In this document: positions 27,054-36,145 of the stretch, piece by piece | How the letters are laid out: every line of letters begins with the position of its first letter | How positions within the stretch are numbered: the stretch's first letter is position 1 | DNA from: Candidatus Ruminococcus avistercoris | GTDB taxonomy: Bacteria; Bacillota; Clostridia; Lachnospirales; Lachnospiraceae | Length of the DNA stretch: 64,000 nucleotides | Assembly (NCBI GenBank): GCA_019120315.1 | Contig: DWVJ01000031.1 | Coordinates: 62,001-126,000, forward strand | Direction: 5' to 3' | Notes under the pieces: model-generated | Seen by the model: the letters and a program-made list of their open reading frames with translations, nothing else | The model's database searches: none | What the model was told of the DNA's origin: nothing | Position numbers and translations under genes: made by a program

Positions 27054-27744
27054 ATTTGAAAAGACTGGCCCCATGAAATATATCGGGCATCTGGACATGA
27101 TGCGGTTTTTCCAGAAAGCCATCCGCAGAGCCGGTATTGACGTGGCTTATTCGGAAGGCTTCAGCCCTCATATGATCATGTCCTTTGCCTACCCCCTTGG
27201 CGTGGGAATGACCAGCAGCGGCGAGTACTTTGATCTGGAAATCAACACACCTTTGTCCACGGCCGAAATGGGCCGCCGTTTCAACAGTGTGATGGTGGAA
27301 GGAGTCCGTGTCTTAAGCGTCAGGGAAATACCCGATGATAAGAAAAACAAAGGCATGTCCTTGGTGGCAGCCGCCGATTACTATGTGGATTTTGCTCCCG
27401 GCATGGAGCCGGCACAGGACTGGAAAGCCGCCGTTTCTGCCTTTATGGCACAGCCGTCAGTGATGATGCTGAAAAAAACGAAACGCAGTATGGAAGAAAC
27501 GGATATCCGCCCCATGATTTACCGGTTTGAGGTGGAAAATCAGCGATTGTTTCTGCAGCTTGCCAGCGGCAGCGCCAGAAACCTGAAGCCTGATCTGGTG
27601 ATGGAAGCTTTTTACCGCTATATGGGAGAAGAGATCCGCCCCTTCGCCTGGAAGATTCACAGGCAGGAGATTTACGCCGATGTGGGAACAGAAGAGAACC
27701 GGAAACTGGTAACACTGGAAAGTCTGGGGAAAATCATTGAATAA
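27037..27744 (+). CDS. DUF2344 (TIGR03936) protein, partner of the radical SAM enzyme
   Basis: A 235-residue protein. TTG 27037 is preferred: GGAGGAGGTG ends 7 bases before it and the resulting MKVRVKFEKTGPMKYIGHLD matches the family start; a GTG at 27028 lies inside that site. The conserved block is GHLDMMRFFQKAIRRAGIDVAYSEGFSPHMIMSFAYPLGVGM. It is the usual companion of the TIGR03960 radical SAM and overlaps it by 17 bp. Biochemical function is not known. Confidence 0.9.
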   Translation: MKVRVKFEKTGPMKYIGHLDMMRFFQKAIRRAGIDVAYSEGFSPHMIMSFAYPLGVGMTSSGEYFDLEINTPLSTAEMGRRFNSVMVEGVRVLSVREIPDDKKNKGMSLVAAADYYVDFAPGMEPAQDWKAAVSAFMAQPSVMMLKKTKRSMEETDIRPMIYRFEVENQRLFLQLASGSARNLKPDLVMEAFYRYMGEEIRPFAWKIHRQEIYADVGTEENRKLVTLESLGKIIE

Positions 27745-28939
27745 GAAAATTGTCATAACACAGATGACGCTGTATCAAAGCGACTGCCTGATCATGGCAG
27801 TACTGGAAGAGGAGAGGATCATGGAGCTGCAGCTGCATCCCGTCTCTTCTCCTTCCCTTCTGGGAAATATTTATATCGGTATGGTCGACAGGGTGCTGCC
27901 TGAAATCGGCGGCGCCTTTATCAATATCGCTCCTCACCTCTCCTGTTACTATCCGTTGGCAGAGAGGAAGGGAAAGCCGGGACTTCGGCCCGGCGATGAA
28001 CTGGTGGTGCAGGTGTGTCAGGAGGCGCTGAAAACGAAAGCGCCAAAGGTGACCACCAACCTGAACCTTTCCGGAAAATATATGGTGGTTACCACGGAAA
28101 AGCCCGGACTTGGCATATCCGCCAAACTGGAACCGGAGGATAGAAAAAAACTGAAAAACTGGGTATCTCCCCTGATGAGAGAAGACTGCGGCGTTATCAT
28201 CCGTACCAATGCGGCATTTGCCGAAAAAAAAGAAATTCTTGAGGAACTGGATCTTCTGTATCAGCGGATGGAATCCATCGCAAAGAAAGGGAAAAACCGC
28301 ACCTGTTATTCCCTGCTGGAGCAGGCGCCTCCTTTTTACCTGCGCGCTTTGCAGGATGCCAGGGAAGATTCCCTCCAAAATGTGGTGACCGATCTTCCGG
28401 ATATCTTTAATACGCTCAGGGAATACTGTCAGGAATACCGGCCGCAGGCTTTTGAAAAAATCCATTTCTATCAAGACAGCTTACTGCCCCTTGGCAAACT
28501 GTACTCCCTGGAACACGCTCTTACGGAAGCCACACGGGAAAAGGTATGGCTCAAAAGCGGCGGTTTTCTGGTGATACAGCAGACGGAAGCCTTCGTGGCA
28601 GTGGATGTCAACAGCGGAAAGTTCACCACCCGCAAGAAAGCTTCAGAAGCCGCCCGGAAAATCAATCTGGAGGCTGCCCGCGAGATTGCACGGCAATTGC
28701 GTCTGCGGAATTTATATGGTATTATACTCATTGACTTTATCAACATGGATCATCCGGATCACCGCGATGAACTGCTGCATGTACTGGCATCCTTTCTGCG
28801 AAAAGACCCTGTACGTGCCACGGTCGTCGATATGACCCGGCTTCAGATAACCGAAGTCACTCGTAAAAAAATGCGAAAGTCACTCTCAGAACAGATAAGA
28901 GAATTGAAACATGGCAAGGAGGTCTGTGAGAATGAGTAA
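27737..28939 (+). CDS. rng: Ribonuclease G/E family endoribonuclease
   Basis: A 400-residue protein. Start TTG 27737 overlaps the previous stop by 8 bp and has GGGGA six bases upstream. It shows the S1-like N-terminal region (LGNIYIGMVDRVLPEIGGAFINI) and the DNase I-like catalytic part with VAVDVNSGKFTTRK and LIDFINMDHPDHRDE, whose two Asp residues bind the catalytic magnesium. The Zn-link Cys pair and the long C-terminal scaffold of RNase E are absent, so it is RNase G-like. The family processes rRNA and mRNA 5' ends. Position before rplU-prp-rpmA-obgE is conserved in Clostridia. Confidence 0.93.
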   Translation: MNKKIVITQMTLYQSDCLIMAVLEEERIMELQLHPVSSPSLLGNIYIGMVDRVLPEIGGAFINIAPHLSCYYPLAERKGKPGLRPGDELVVQVCQEALKTKAPKVTTNLNLSGKYMVVTTEKPGLGISAKLEPEDRKKLKNWVSPLMREDCGVIIRTNAAFAEKKEILEELDLLYQRMESIAKKGKNRTCYSLLEQAPPFYLRALQDAREDSLQNVVTDLPDIFNTLREYCQEYRPQAFEKIHFYQDSLLPLGKLYSLEHALTEATREKVWLKSGGFLVIQQTEAFVAVDVNSGKFTTRKKASEAARKINLEAAREIARQLRLRNLYGIILIDFINMDHPDHRDELLHVLASFLRKDPVRATVVDMTRLQITEVTRKKMRKSLSEQIRELKHGKEVCENE

Positions 28940-29804
28940 TATTGCAGTAGTAACGGACAGCAACAGCGGAATTTCACAGCAGGAAGCAAAGGAGCTGGGT
29001 ATTCAGGTGCTGCCCATGCCTTTTTTCGTCAACAACGTACTGCATTTTGAAGATATCGATTTAACCCAGGATGAGTTCTACCGCCGTCTGGAGGAAGGGG
29101 CGGACGTATCCACCTCCCAGCCTTCCCCTGCCGATGTGATCGAACTGTGGGAAAAGCTTCTGAAAAACTACGATGAAGTGGTGCATATCCCCATGTCCAG
29201 CGGCCTGAGTAATTCCTGCGAGACAGCCATGATGCTGGCCAGAGAATTCAACGGGCGCGTGCGTGTGGTAAACAACCAGCGCATCTCCGTCACCCAGCGC
29301 CAATCAGTAATGGACGCCCTGGAACTGATCCAGGCAGGAAAAACCGGAAAAGAAATTCAGGAAATTCTGGAGCGGGAAAAGCTGGAATCCAGCATCTATA
29401 TCATGGTAGACACGCTGAAATATCTGAAAAAGGGCGGAAGAATCACCCCGGCCGCCGCCATGATCGGCACCGTACTGAACGTCAAGCCGGTGCTGCAGAT
29501 CCAGGGCGGCCGTCTGGACGCTTACGCTAAAGTACGCGGACCTAAACAGGCCAGAAGGACCATGCTGGAAGCCATGGAAAAGGATTTGCAAACCCGCTTT
29601 AACGATGCCGCAAAACGCAAAGAGATCCATCTGTTTGTGGCTCACACGGCGGGAGAAGCCAATGCCAGGATGTTTGCCCAGGAAATTGCCGATACGTTTC
29701 CCGATTTTGGTAAGATCGTCGTCAACGCGCTTTCCTTAAGCGTAGCCTGTCATATCGGTCCCGGCGCGCTGGCCATCGCCTGTTCCAAAAAAATTCCCTG
29801 CTAA
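28932..29804 (+). CDS. DegV family fatty acid-binding protein
   Basis: A 290-residue protein; ATG 28932 overlaps the rng stop by 8 bp, with AAGGAGGT eight bases upstream. It begins NIAVVTDSNSGISQQEAKELGI and keeps STSQPSPADVIELWEKL and SSGLSNSCETAMMLA, the fatty-acid carboxylate-binding motifs of the family, then DTLKYLKKGGRI. DegV proteins bind fatty acids and in some Gram-positives present them to the FakA kinase. No fakA-like gene is visible here. Confidence 0.93.
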   Translation: MSNIAVVTDSNSGISQQEAKELGIQVLPMPFFVNNVLHFEDIDLTQDEFYRRLEEGADVSTSQPSPADVIELWEKLLKNYDEVVHIPMSSGLSNSCETAMMLAREFNGRVRVVNNQRISVTQRQSVMDALELIQAGKTGKEIQEILEREKLESSIYIMVDTLKYLKKGGRITPAAAMIGTVLNVKPVLQIQGGRLDAYAKVRGPKQARRTMLEAMEKDLQTRFNDAAKRKEIHLFVAHTAGEANARMFAQEIADTFPDFGKIVVNALSLSVACHIGPGALAIACSKKIPC

Positions 29805-29832
29805 GAAAAATGTAATTCTTTGCCGGAAAAAC

Positions 29833-29861
29833 TTGACGGATACAGGTTGACATGGTATTAT
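29833..29861 (+). promoter_or_regulatory. Predicted promoter of the rplU-prp-rpmA operon
   Basis: TTGACG (29833-29838), 17-bp spacer, TATTAT (29856-29861), about 28 bases after the degV stop. Followed by the structured leader below. Confidence 0.7.
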
Positions 29862-29865
29862 CATT

Positions 29866-29942
29866 GAGTATGCCGCACAGAGAGGTTGAAGCGTCCCGGA
29901 AGAAGGGCCACCATATCTGGCGAGTAATGATAATAGGAGGTG
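29866..29942 (+). promoter_or_regulatory. Probable L21 leader (ribosomal protein autoregulatory RNA)
   Basis: A ~75-nt untranslated region rich in short complementary segments lies between the promoter and the AGGAGGTG site of rplU. Firmicute rplU operons usually carry a conserved structured L21 leader here. Location and length fit; the sequence was not matched against a covariance model. Confidence 0.55.
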
Positions 29943-29946
29943 CCAT

Positions 29947-30252
29947 ATGTACGCAATTATTGCAACAGGTGGTAAACAGTACAAAGTAGCCGAAGGCGAT
30001 ATCATTAAAGTTGAAAAACTTGGAGCAGAAGCTGGAGAGACTGTTACATTTGATAATGTGCTTGCAGTAAGCAACGACGGACTGAAGGTTGGCGCAGACG
30101 TTGCCAACGCCAGTGTAACTGCTTCCGTTATGGAACATGGAAAAGCAAAAAAAGTTGTCATCTACAAGTTTAAAAGAAAAACTGGGTATCACAACAAGAA
30201 CGGTCACAGACAGCAGTTCACAAAAGTAAAAATCGAAAAGATCAATGGTTAA
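29947..30252 (+). CDS. rplU: 50S ribosomal protein L21
   Basis: A 101-residue protein beginning [26 protein letters not shown] and ending with the RNA-binding [20 protein letters not shown] stretch. Normal length. It binds 23S rRNA with L20 in the large subunit. First gene of the L21-Prp-L27 unit; it overlaps prp by 8 bp. Confidence 0.98.
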   Translation: MYAIIATGGKQYKVAEGDIIKVEKLGAEAGETVTFDNVLAVSNDGLKVGADVANASVTASVMEHGKAKKVVIYKFKRKTGYHNKNGHRQQFTKVKIEKING

Positions 30253-30565
30253 TATCACAGTTTTCAAAAAACATGGTGATTATGCAGGTTTTGAATCCAG
30301 CGGTCATGCCGGATATGGGGAAGAAGGCAATGATATTGTCTGTGCCGCCGTATCCGCACTGCTGATCAATACCGTCAATTCCATCGAAACTTTTACGGAA
30401 GATGATTTTTCCGGAGAAGAAGGCGATGGATATCTTTCTCTTCATTTTACCGGCGAGGTCAGTGAAAAGTCAGAGCTTCTGATGGATTCCCTGATGCTGG
30501 GTCTGAAAATGATTGAGGAAAATTACGGACACAAATTTTTAGAGATAACAACCAAGGAGGTGTAA
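30245..30565 (+). CDS. prp: Ribosomal-processing cysteine protease Prp
   Basis: A 106-residue cysteine protease that trims the N-terminal extension of L27. The catalytic pair is visible as GHAGYG (His21) and IVCAAVSAL (Cys33). Starts inside the end of rplU and is followed 4 bp later by rpmA, whose product carries the matching cleavage motif. The length and location are standard for Firmicutes that use this maturation route. Confidence 0.95.
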   Translation: MVNITVFKKHGDYAGFESSGHAGYGEEGNDIVCAAVSALLINTVNSIETFTEDDFSGEEGDGYLSLHFTGEVSEKSELLMDSLMLGLKMIEENYGHKFLEITTKEV

Positions 30566-30569
30566 GAAC

Positions 30570-30854
30570 ATGTTAAATATGAACCTTCAGTTATTTGCAC
30601 ATAAAAAAGGTGTTGGTTCTACCAAGAACGGCAGAGATTCCGAGTCAAAGCGTCTGGGCGCTAAAAGAGCGGACGGACAGTTTGTAAAAGCTGGAAACAT
30701 CCTTTACAGACAGCGTGGAACCAAGATTCATCCGGGTGTGAATGTTGGACGCGGCAAAGATGACACGCTGTTTGCACTGGCAGACGGTATTGTCAGATTC
30801 CAGAGAAAAGGAAGAGATAAGAAACAGGTTTCTATCGTTCCGGTATCAGAGTAG
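30570..30854 (+). CDS. rpmA: 50S ribosomal protein L27 (with cleavable N-terminal extension)
   Basis: A 94-residue protein preceded by AAGGAGGT. The N-terminus reads [14 protein letters not shown]: the extension ends in LQLF directly before [15 protein letters not shown], where mature L27 begins, which is the Prp recognition pattern. The mature N-terminus reaches the peptidyl-transferase centre, so cleavage is expected to be essential. The rest contains [21 protein letters not shown] and the C-terminal [14 protein letters not shown]. Confidence 0.98.
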   Translation: MLNMNLQLFAHKKGVGSTKNGRDSESKRLGAKRADGQFVKAGNILYRQRGTKIHPGVNVGRGKDDTLFALADGIVRFQRKGRDKKQVSIVPVSE

Positions 30855-30860
30855 ATTGGA

Positions 30861-30896
30861 AGGCTTCAAATCACATCGGTTTGAAGCCTTTTATCA
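30861..30896 (+). terminator. Intrinsic terminator after rpmA
   Basis: AGGCTTCAAA (30861-30870), 9-base loop, TTTGAAGCCT (30880-30889), followed by TTTATCATC. The T-tract is short, so partial read-through into obgE, 29 bp further, is likely. Confidence 0.7.
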
Positions 30897-30921
30897 TCAT
30901 AATAAGAGAGAGCAGAGGTAA

Positions 30922-32214
<1,293 letters not shown>

Positions 32215-32230
32215 AGCAGGGGAGATTCTT

Positions 32231-32536
32231 ATGACAAGTAAACAAAGAGCCTATTTAAAAAGCCTGGCCATGACGCAGGAACCCATTTTACAGATCGGTA
32301 AATCCAGTCTGACACCGGAATTTACCGCTTCCGTGGACGAAGCGCTGGAAGCCCGGGAACTGATCAAAATCAGCGTTCTGAAAAACTGTATGGACGATCC
32401 GCGCGCTCTGGCCGATGTGCTGGCGGACCGGACGAAATCCCAGGTGGTTCAGGTGATCGGAAAGAAAATCGTTCTTTACCGGGAAGGAAAGGGAAACCGG
32501 AAAAAAATCGAATTGCCGCAGGTGAAAAAAGGGTGA
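32231..32536 (+). CDS. yhbY: YhbY-family CRM-domain RNA-binding protein
   Basis: A 101-residue protein. ATG 32231 has AGGGGAG 8 bases upstream; the longer frame from 32186 lies in obgE. It is a single CRM domain, with the typical start TSKQRAYLKSLAMTQEPILQIGKS and a KISVLKNC-type core, VVQVIGKKIVLYR. CRM proteins bind pre-50S ribosomes. It overlaps nadD by 4 bp. Confidence 0.93.
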   Translation: MTSKQRAYLKSLAMTQEPILQIGKSSLTPEFTASVDEALEARELIKISVLKNCMDDPRALADVLADRTKSQVVQVIGKKIVLYREGKGNRKKIELPQVKKG

Positions 32537-33153
32537 GTGAAAAAAACAGAGCAAGAATCGGGATTATGGGAGGGACCTTCGATCCGATCCATATCGGACA
32601 CCTGATCCTCGGTGAAACGGCCTATGAACAGTTTCATCTGGATAAGGTGCTTTTCATGCCTGCAGGAAATCCTCCCCATAAAAAAAACCGCCGCGGTCGT
32701 GCAACCGATGAAGAAAGGGTGGAAATGGTGCGTCGTGCCATCAGCGGAAACGAACATTTTGAGCTTTCCCTGATCGAAATGAACGAAGACGGGTACACCT
32801 ACACCTATCGCACTTTGGAACGGATGCAGCAGGAGAGAAAAGACGCGGATTACTACTTTATCATCGGGGCAGATTCTTTATATAATTTTGAAACCTGGAT
32901 GGAGCCTGCACGCATCTGCCAGGCTGCCAGGATTGTGGTCGCGACACGCGATCATACAGAAGAGGAAAGTCTGGACCGTGAAATGCATCGTTTATCTGTC
33001 AAATACAACGGCACATTCCTGAAGCTGGACAGCCTGAATATCGATATTTCATCCCAGATGCTGCGCGCATGGATCAATGAAAACAGAACAATCCGTTATT
33101 ACGTCCCGGACGGGGTGGCAAACTACATTCGCAAAAATCATATTTACCAGTAA
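32533..33153 (+). CDS. nadD: Nicotinate-nucleotide adenylyltransferase
   Basis: A 206-residue enzyme of NAD synthesis. Start GTG 32533 is inside the yhbY stop (GTGA) with AGGTGA upstream. The nucleotidyltransferase motif is IGIMGGTFDPIHIGHLILGE and the C-terminal IDISSQMLRAW is the usual SST-like block. It clusters with yqeK and rsfS, an arrangement conserved in Firmicutes. Confidence 0.95.
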   Translation: MSEKNRARIGIMGGTFDPIHIGHLILGETAYEQFHLDKVLFMPAGNPPHKKNRRGRATDEERVEMVRRAISGNEHFELSLIEMNEDGYTYTYRTLERMQQERKDADYYFIIGADSLYNFETWMEPARICQAARIVVATRDHTEEESLDREMHRLSVKYNGTFLKLDSLNIDISSQMLRAWINENRTIRYYVPDGVANYIRKNHIYQ

Positions 33154-33185
33154 ATCAGCAGAAGCTTTCAGATAAGAGGGGTTAT

Positions 33186-33776
33186 ATGGCAAATTCCAAT
33201 TACGATTTAAGAAAAATGGAAAAGAAACTGAAAAAATATCTGGATCATCATCGTATGGTGCACACCAGAGGCGTCATGTATACGGCAGCCTGTCTCGGCA
33301 TGGCTCACGACTGTGACCTGGAGCAGTGTCAGACGGCCGGCCTGCTCCATGACTGTGCAAAGTGCATCCCGGATTCCAAAAAGTTACGGCTGTGCGCAAA
33401 AAATCATATTGATATGACCGATTATGAAATGCGTCACCCCTTTATCCTTCATGCAAAACTGGGCGCCTGGGTTGCCAGACGAAAATACGATGTACAGGAT
33501 CCCGAAATCTTAAATGCCATCACCTGCCATACCACCGGAAAAAAAGCTATGACGGATCTGGAAAAGATCATTTACATCGCTGATTATATCGAACCGGGCC
33601 GGACGAAAGCCCCGCGCCTGGATCTGGTGAGGAAAACAGCTTTTGAGGATCTCGATGAAGCCATGTATATGATCCTGTCGGATACCCTGCAGTATCTGCG
33701 AAGGGGAAACAGGGAAATCGACCTGATAACAGAAAGTGCTTTTGCCTATTACTGTAACCTTCACAATCAAAAATAA
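33186..33776 (+). CDS. yqeK: HD-domain Ap4A hydrolase YqeK
   Basis: A 196-residue HD-domain phosphohydrolase. Metal ligands are visible as HRMVHTRGV, AGLLHDCAKCIP (the HD pair), HPFILHAKLGAWVA and YIADYIEPGRT. YqeK proteins split diadenosine tetraphosphate symmetrically into two ADP. It lies between nadD and rsfS; the family is often fused to NadD in other species. Confidence 0.93.
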   Translation: MANSNYDLRKMEKKLKKYLDHHRMVHTRGVMYTAACLGMAHDCDLEQCQTAGLLHDCAKCIPDSKKLRLCAKNHIDMTDYEMRHPFILHAKLGAWVARRKYDVQDPEILNAITCHTTGKKAMTDLEKIIYIADYIEPGRTKAPRLDLVRKTAFEDLDEAMYMILSDTLQYLRRGNREIDLITESAFAYYCNLHNQK

Positions 33777-33789
33777 AGAGGAGAATCAT

Positions 33790-34152
33790 ATGAACAGAGG
33801 AAAAGAAATGGCCCGGCTGGCGTGCAAAGCGCTGGAAGACAAAAAGGCGGTGGATATCAAGGTAATCGATATCGAAAAGGTTTCCATTCTCGCCGACTAC
33901 TTTATCATAGCCAGCGGAACCAACCGCAATCAGGTTCAGGCCATGGCTGACAATGCCGAAGAAATTTTGGGACGCGCCGGATATGAACCCCGTCAGATCG
34001 AAGGGTATCAGAACGCCAACTGGATCCTGATGGACTACGGCGATCTTGTGATCCATATCTTCGACGAGGAAAACCGTCTGTTCTACGATCTGGAACGGAT
34101 CTGGAGAGACGGACAGTCTTTGAGTATCACGGACCTGGATAAAGCTGAATGA
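33790..34152 (+). CDS. rsfS: Ribosomal silencing factor RsfS
   Basis: A 120-residue protein; ATG 33790 with GAGGAGAA upstream, rather than the longer frame from 33736. Motifs include KKAVDIKVIDIEKVSILADYFIIASGTNRNQV and DYGDLVIHIFDEENRLFYDLERIW. RsfS binds L14 and blocks subunit joining under starvation. Last gene of the nadD-yqeK-rsfS group, followed by a strong terminator. Confidence 0.95.
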   Translation: MNRGKEMARLACKALEDKKAVDIKVIDIEKVSILADYFIIASGTNRNQVQAMADNAEEILGRAGYEPRQIEGYQNANWILMDYGDLVIHIFDEENRLFYDLERIWRDGQSLSITDLDKAE

Positions 34153-34160
34153 ATTCGGAC

Positions 34161-34211
34161 AAAAAAACCGGCGAAAGCAAAGGATTTTTCTTTGCTTCCG
34201 CCGGTTTTTTT
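34161..34211. terminator. Bidirectional intrinsic terminator between rsfS and lexA
   Basis: A-tract, then ACCGGCGAAAGCAAAG/CTTTGCTTCCGCCGGT hairpin with an ATTTTT-type loop, then T-tract on the other side; A-run (34161-34167) and T-run (34205-34211) give termination on both strands for the converging genes. Confidence 0.9.
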
Positions 34212-34225
34212 AATTTTCTGCAAAA

Positions 34226-34846
34226 TCAATTCATAAAACGCATAACGCCAATCACTTTTCCCAGAATTTTGAGTTCATCCCCCACGATAATGGGCTCCAT
34301 GGTATCATTTTCCGGCTGCAGCCGGAAATGGCCGTCTTCTTTATAAAACGTCTTGACCGTAGCGGAATCATCCAGCAGTGCAACCACCATATTGCCGTTT
34401 TCCGCCGTATTCTGACTTTGCACCAGAACATAGTCGCCATCCAGAATACCGGCATTGATCATACTTTCCCCGTGTACTTCCAGGATGAAGGCATCGGAGC
34501 GGGGCATCCGTTCTGCTGGAATGGGAAAATAGGATTCGATATTTTCCTCCGCAAGAATCGGCTCGCCGGCAGCTACCCGTCCCACGATGGGAACGCTGAC
34601 CATCTCGCTGCGCGCCGCATTAAAATTATCATCCAAAATTTCAATCGCCCGCGGCTTTGTGGAATCTCGTCTGATATATCCGTTTCTTTCCAGGGATGCA
34701 AGATGGGCGTGAACGGATGATGTGGATTTCAGCTGAACTGCTTCGCAGATTTCCCTGACGGCAGGAGGATATCCTTTCGTCAGAATTTCGTTTTTTATAT
34801 AATCCAGGATTTCCTGCTGTTTCCTGCTGATTTTCCCGTAGGTCAT
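34226..34846 (-). CDS. lexA: LexA repressor
   Basis: A 206-residue SOS repressor. Three consecutive ATG codons precede the frame; the third (34846) is preferred because GGAGG ends at 34854, seven bases away, while the first directly abuts it. The winged-helix N-domain is MTYGKISRKQQEILDYI...GYPPAVREICEAV...STSSVHAHLASLERNGYI. The self-cleavage site is Ala93-Gly94 (VGRVAAGEP), catalytic Ser128 in HGESM and Lys165 in SATVKTFYK, the correct spacing for autocleavage. Transcribed divergently from the region leading to a YneA-like gene, with two LexA-box-like sites in its own promoter. Confidence 0.97.
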   Translation of the reverse strand: MTYGKISRKQQEILDYIKNEILTKGYPPAVREICEAVQLKSTSSVHAHLASLERNGYIRRDSTKPRAIEILDDNFNAARSEMVSVPIVGRVAAGEPILAEENIESYFPIPAERMPRSDAFILEVHGESMINAGILDGDYVLVQSQNTAENGNMVVALLDDSATVKTFYKEDGHFRLQPENDTMEPIIVGDELKILGKVIGVMRFMN

Positions 34847-34909
34847 CATCATACCTCCAACATGAGTTTTTCAGGCTGAGCAACATTCCGCCGCCGACAT
34901 TTTTATTTG

Positions 34910-34961
34910 ATTTTATCACAGTTTGGCAGATAATGCAAACATATATTCGAAATATCTGTTC
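34910..34961 (-). promoter_or_regulatory. lexA promoter with two LexA-box-like sites
   Basis: Minus-strand -10 TAAAAT (34910-34915), 17 bp, -35 TTGCAT (34933-34938). Sites AAAC-ATAT-ATTC (34937-34948), overlapping the -35, and AAAT-ATCT-GTTC (34950-34961) differ by one to three bases from the GAAC-N4-GTTC or GAAC-N4-GTTT box of Firmicutes. Autoregulation is likely but the sites are imperfect. Confidence 0.6.
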
Positions 34962-34970
34962 GATGCAGAT

Positions 34971-35837
34971 TCAGGATTTGCCATCTTTTTTATACAGCTT
35001 CCGATATCGCAGAGGAGGCAGCCCCACTCTATGCACAAAGGCCTTTGTGAAATAGCTGGGACTTTTGTACCCGATTCGCCGGGATATTTCCGCTGTGGAA
35101 AGATCCGTCGTCATCAGAAGCGTCTGCGCTTCTCCGATTTTCCTCTCGATGAAATAACTGGTAAGGGAATAGCCGAAGGTTCTTTTGAAAACACGGGCCA
35201 GATAAGATTCGCTGATGCCAAAATATCCAGCCACCAGCGAAACACTAAGAGCCGTAACCGGCTGGGAATCCACATACCGGTGGATCTGATACCCGAGGCT
35301 GTTCTCCGGCCTGCCCCATACAGCGGACTTTTCATTTCCCTGACGGATCACATCGAGGGTGAGATAGAAGAGGGATTCAAAAAGTGACTGACAAACCATA
35401 TGAGAATATCGGTTTCCACGGAGCGCCTCATCAAAAATCATCTGCATAAGCTGGCGGAACATATAGCTTTTTTCATCCAGATGAAAGACCGGACTGACAC
35501 CGTTTTCTATCATACAGTCCGGCTTTTGTCCGGGGAGCAGAATTCCCTCCGCAGCACAGCACAGTATCGGCAGCATATTATGATTCACAAATTCACAGTG
35601 GACGGTATCGCTGTTGTAAATCACCAGATCACCGGCTCTCACCGGGTACCGTACATTGTCAATTTCATACTCTCCCTGACCGCTTATCACATACACAAAT
35701 TCCACCAGACCGGAATGGGTATGCGCGCTGCGCGGATACATCAGTTCCGTACCGTCCAGCTTACAGACATACAGAAGACGTGGACTGCCTGTTTCCATTT
35801 TTTTTCGTCCGCTGTCCCGGGCAATATGAATCTGCAT
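34971..35837 (-). CDS. AraC family transcriptional regulator with cupin sensor domain
   Basis: A 288-residue protein. ATG 35837 has AGGAGGT six bases upstream; the longer reading frame to 35960 has none. The N-terminal cupin-like domain has GLVEFVYVISGQGEYEID and YPVRAGDLVIYNSDTVH. The C-terminal double helix-turn-helix begins about residue 185 and includes SLVAGYFGISESYLARVFKRTFGYSLTSYFIE and IGYKSPSYFTKAF. It is divergent from an IolG-like dehydrogenase across a 308-bp gap, a typical regulator/target layout. The pair sits between lexA and its usual partner gene. Confidence 0.93.
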   Translation of the reverse strand: MQIHIARDSGRKKMETGSPRLLYVCKLDGTELMYPRSAHTHSGLVEFVYVISGQGEYEIDNVRYPVRAGDLVIYNSDTVHCEFVNHNMLPILCCAAEGILLPGQKPDCMIENGVSPVFHLDEKSYMFRQLMQMIFDEALRGNRYSHMVCQSLFESLFYLTLDVIRQGNEKSAVWGRPENSLGYQIHRYVDSQPVTALSVSLVAGYFGISESYLARVFKRTFGYSLTSYFIERKIGEAQTLLMTTDLSTAEISRRIGYKSPSYFTKAFVHRVGLPPLRYRKLYKKDGKS

Positions 35838-35887
35838 AAGAACACCTCCTGTTCCGGTAAACCGATACCCATATCCAACTTGCTTCC

Positions 35888-35915
35888 AGTTTACCGGAAA
35901 ATTTTTTTCTGTCAA
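35888..35915 (-). promoter_or_regulatory. Candidate promoter of the AraC regulator gene
   Basis: Minus strand TTGACA (35910-35915), 16-bp spacer, TAAACT (35888-35893), ending 50 bp before the araC start. Overlaps the first copy of the direct repeat described for this gap. Confidence 0.5.
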
Positions 35916-36095
35916 GAACACTGCCTGTTTGAAAAATTTTTTCTGTTCAGAAAAAGACAAAATATCCTTTTCCCCACATCTCCCTGCCGCGTCTGTTCCG
36001 TCATAAAAACAGAAAAAAATACAAGTGCAACAAAAATAGCAGAATATTGTTGTAAAACATCACATATGGACGAAGAAAAGTTTACAGTGATATGC

Positions 36096-36108
36096 TGTAA
36101 GCGTTTCA
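36096..36108 (+). promoter_or_regulatory. Cre-like (catabolite-responsive) motif
   Basis: TGTAAGCGTTTCA resembles the CcpA cre core TGNAANCGNWNNCW but is one base short. Location just before the dehydrogenase start would suit catabolite control. Low confidence because only the 5' half matches well. Confidence 0.25.
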
Positions 36109-36145
36109 AAAAGTCAGAATATAGCAAGAACAGGAGGGAAACGTT

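Larger units (their letters stand above)
35838..36145. other. Divergent intergenic region of the AraC/dehydrogenase pair
   Basis: No gene is visible in these 308 bases. It holds a candidate araC promoter, a near-perfect direct repeat (GGAAAATTTTTTTCTGTC at 35896-35913 and GAAAAATTTTTTCTGTTC at 35931-35948, 35 bp apart) that could be AraC half-sites, and a short cre-like motif, TGTAAGCGTTTCA (36096-36108), about 38 bp before the dehydrogenase start. Confidence 0.6.
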
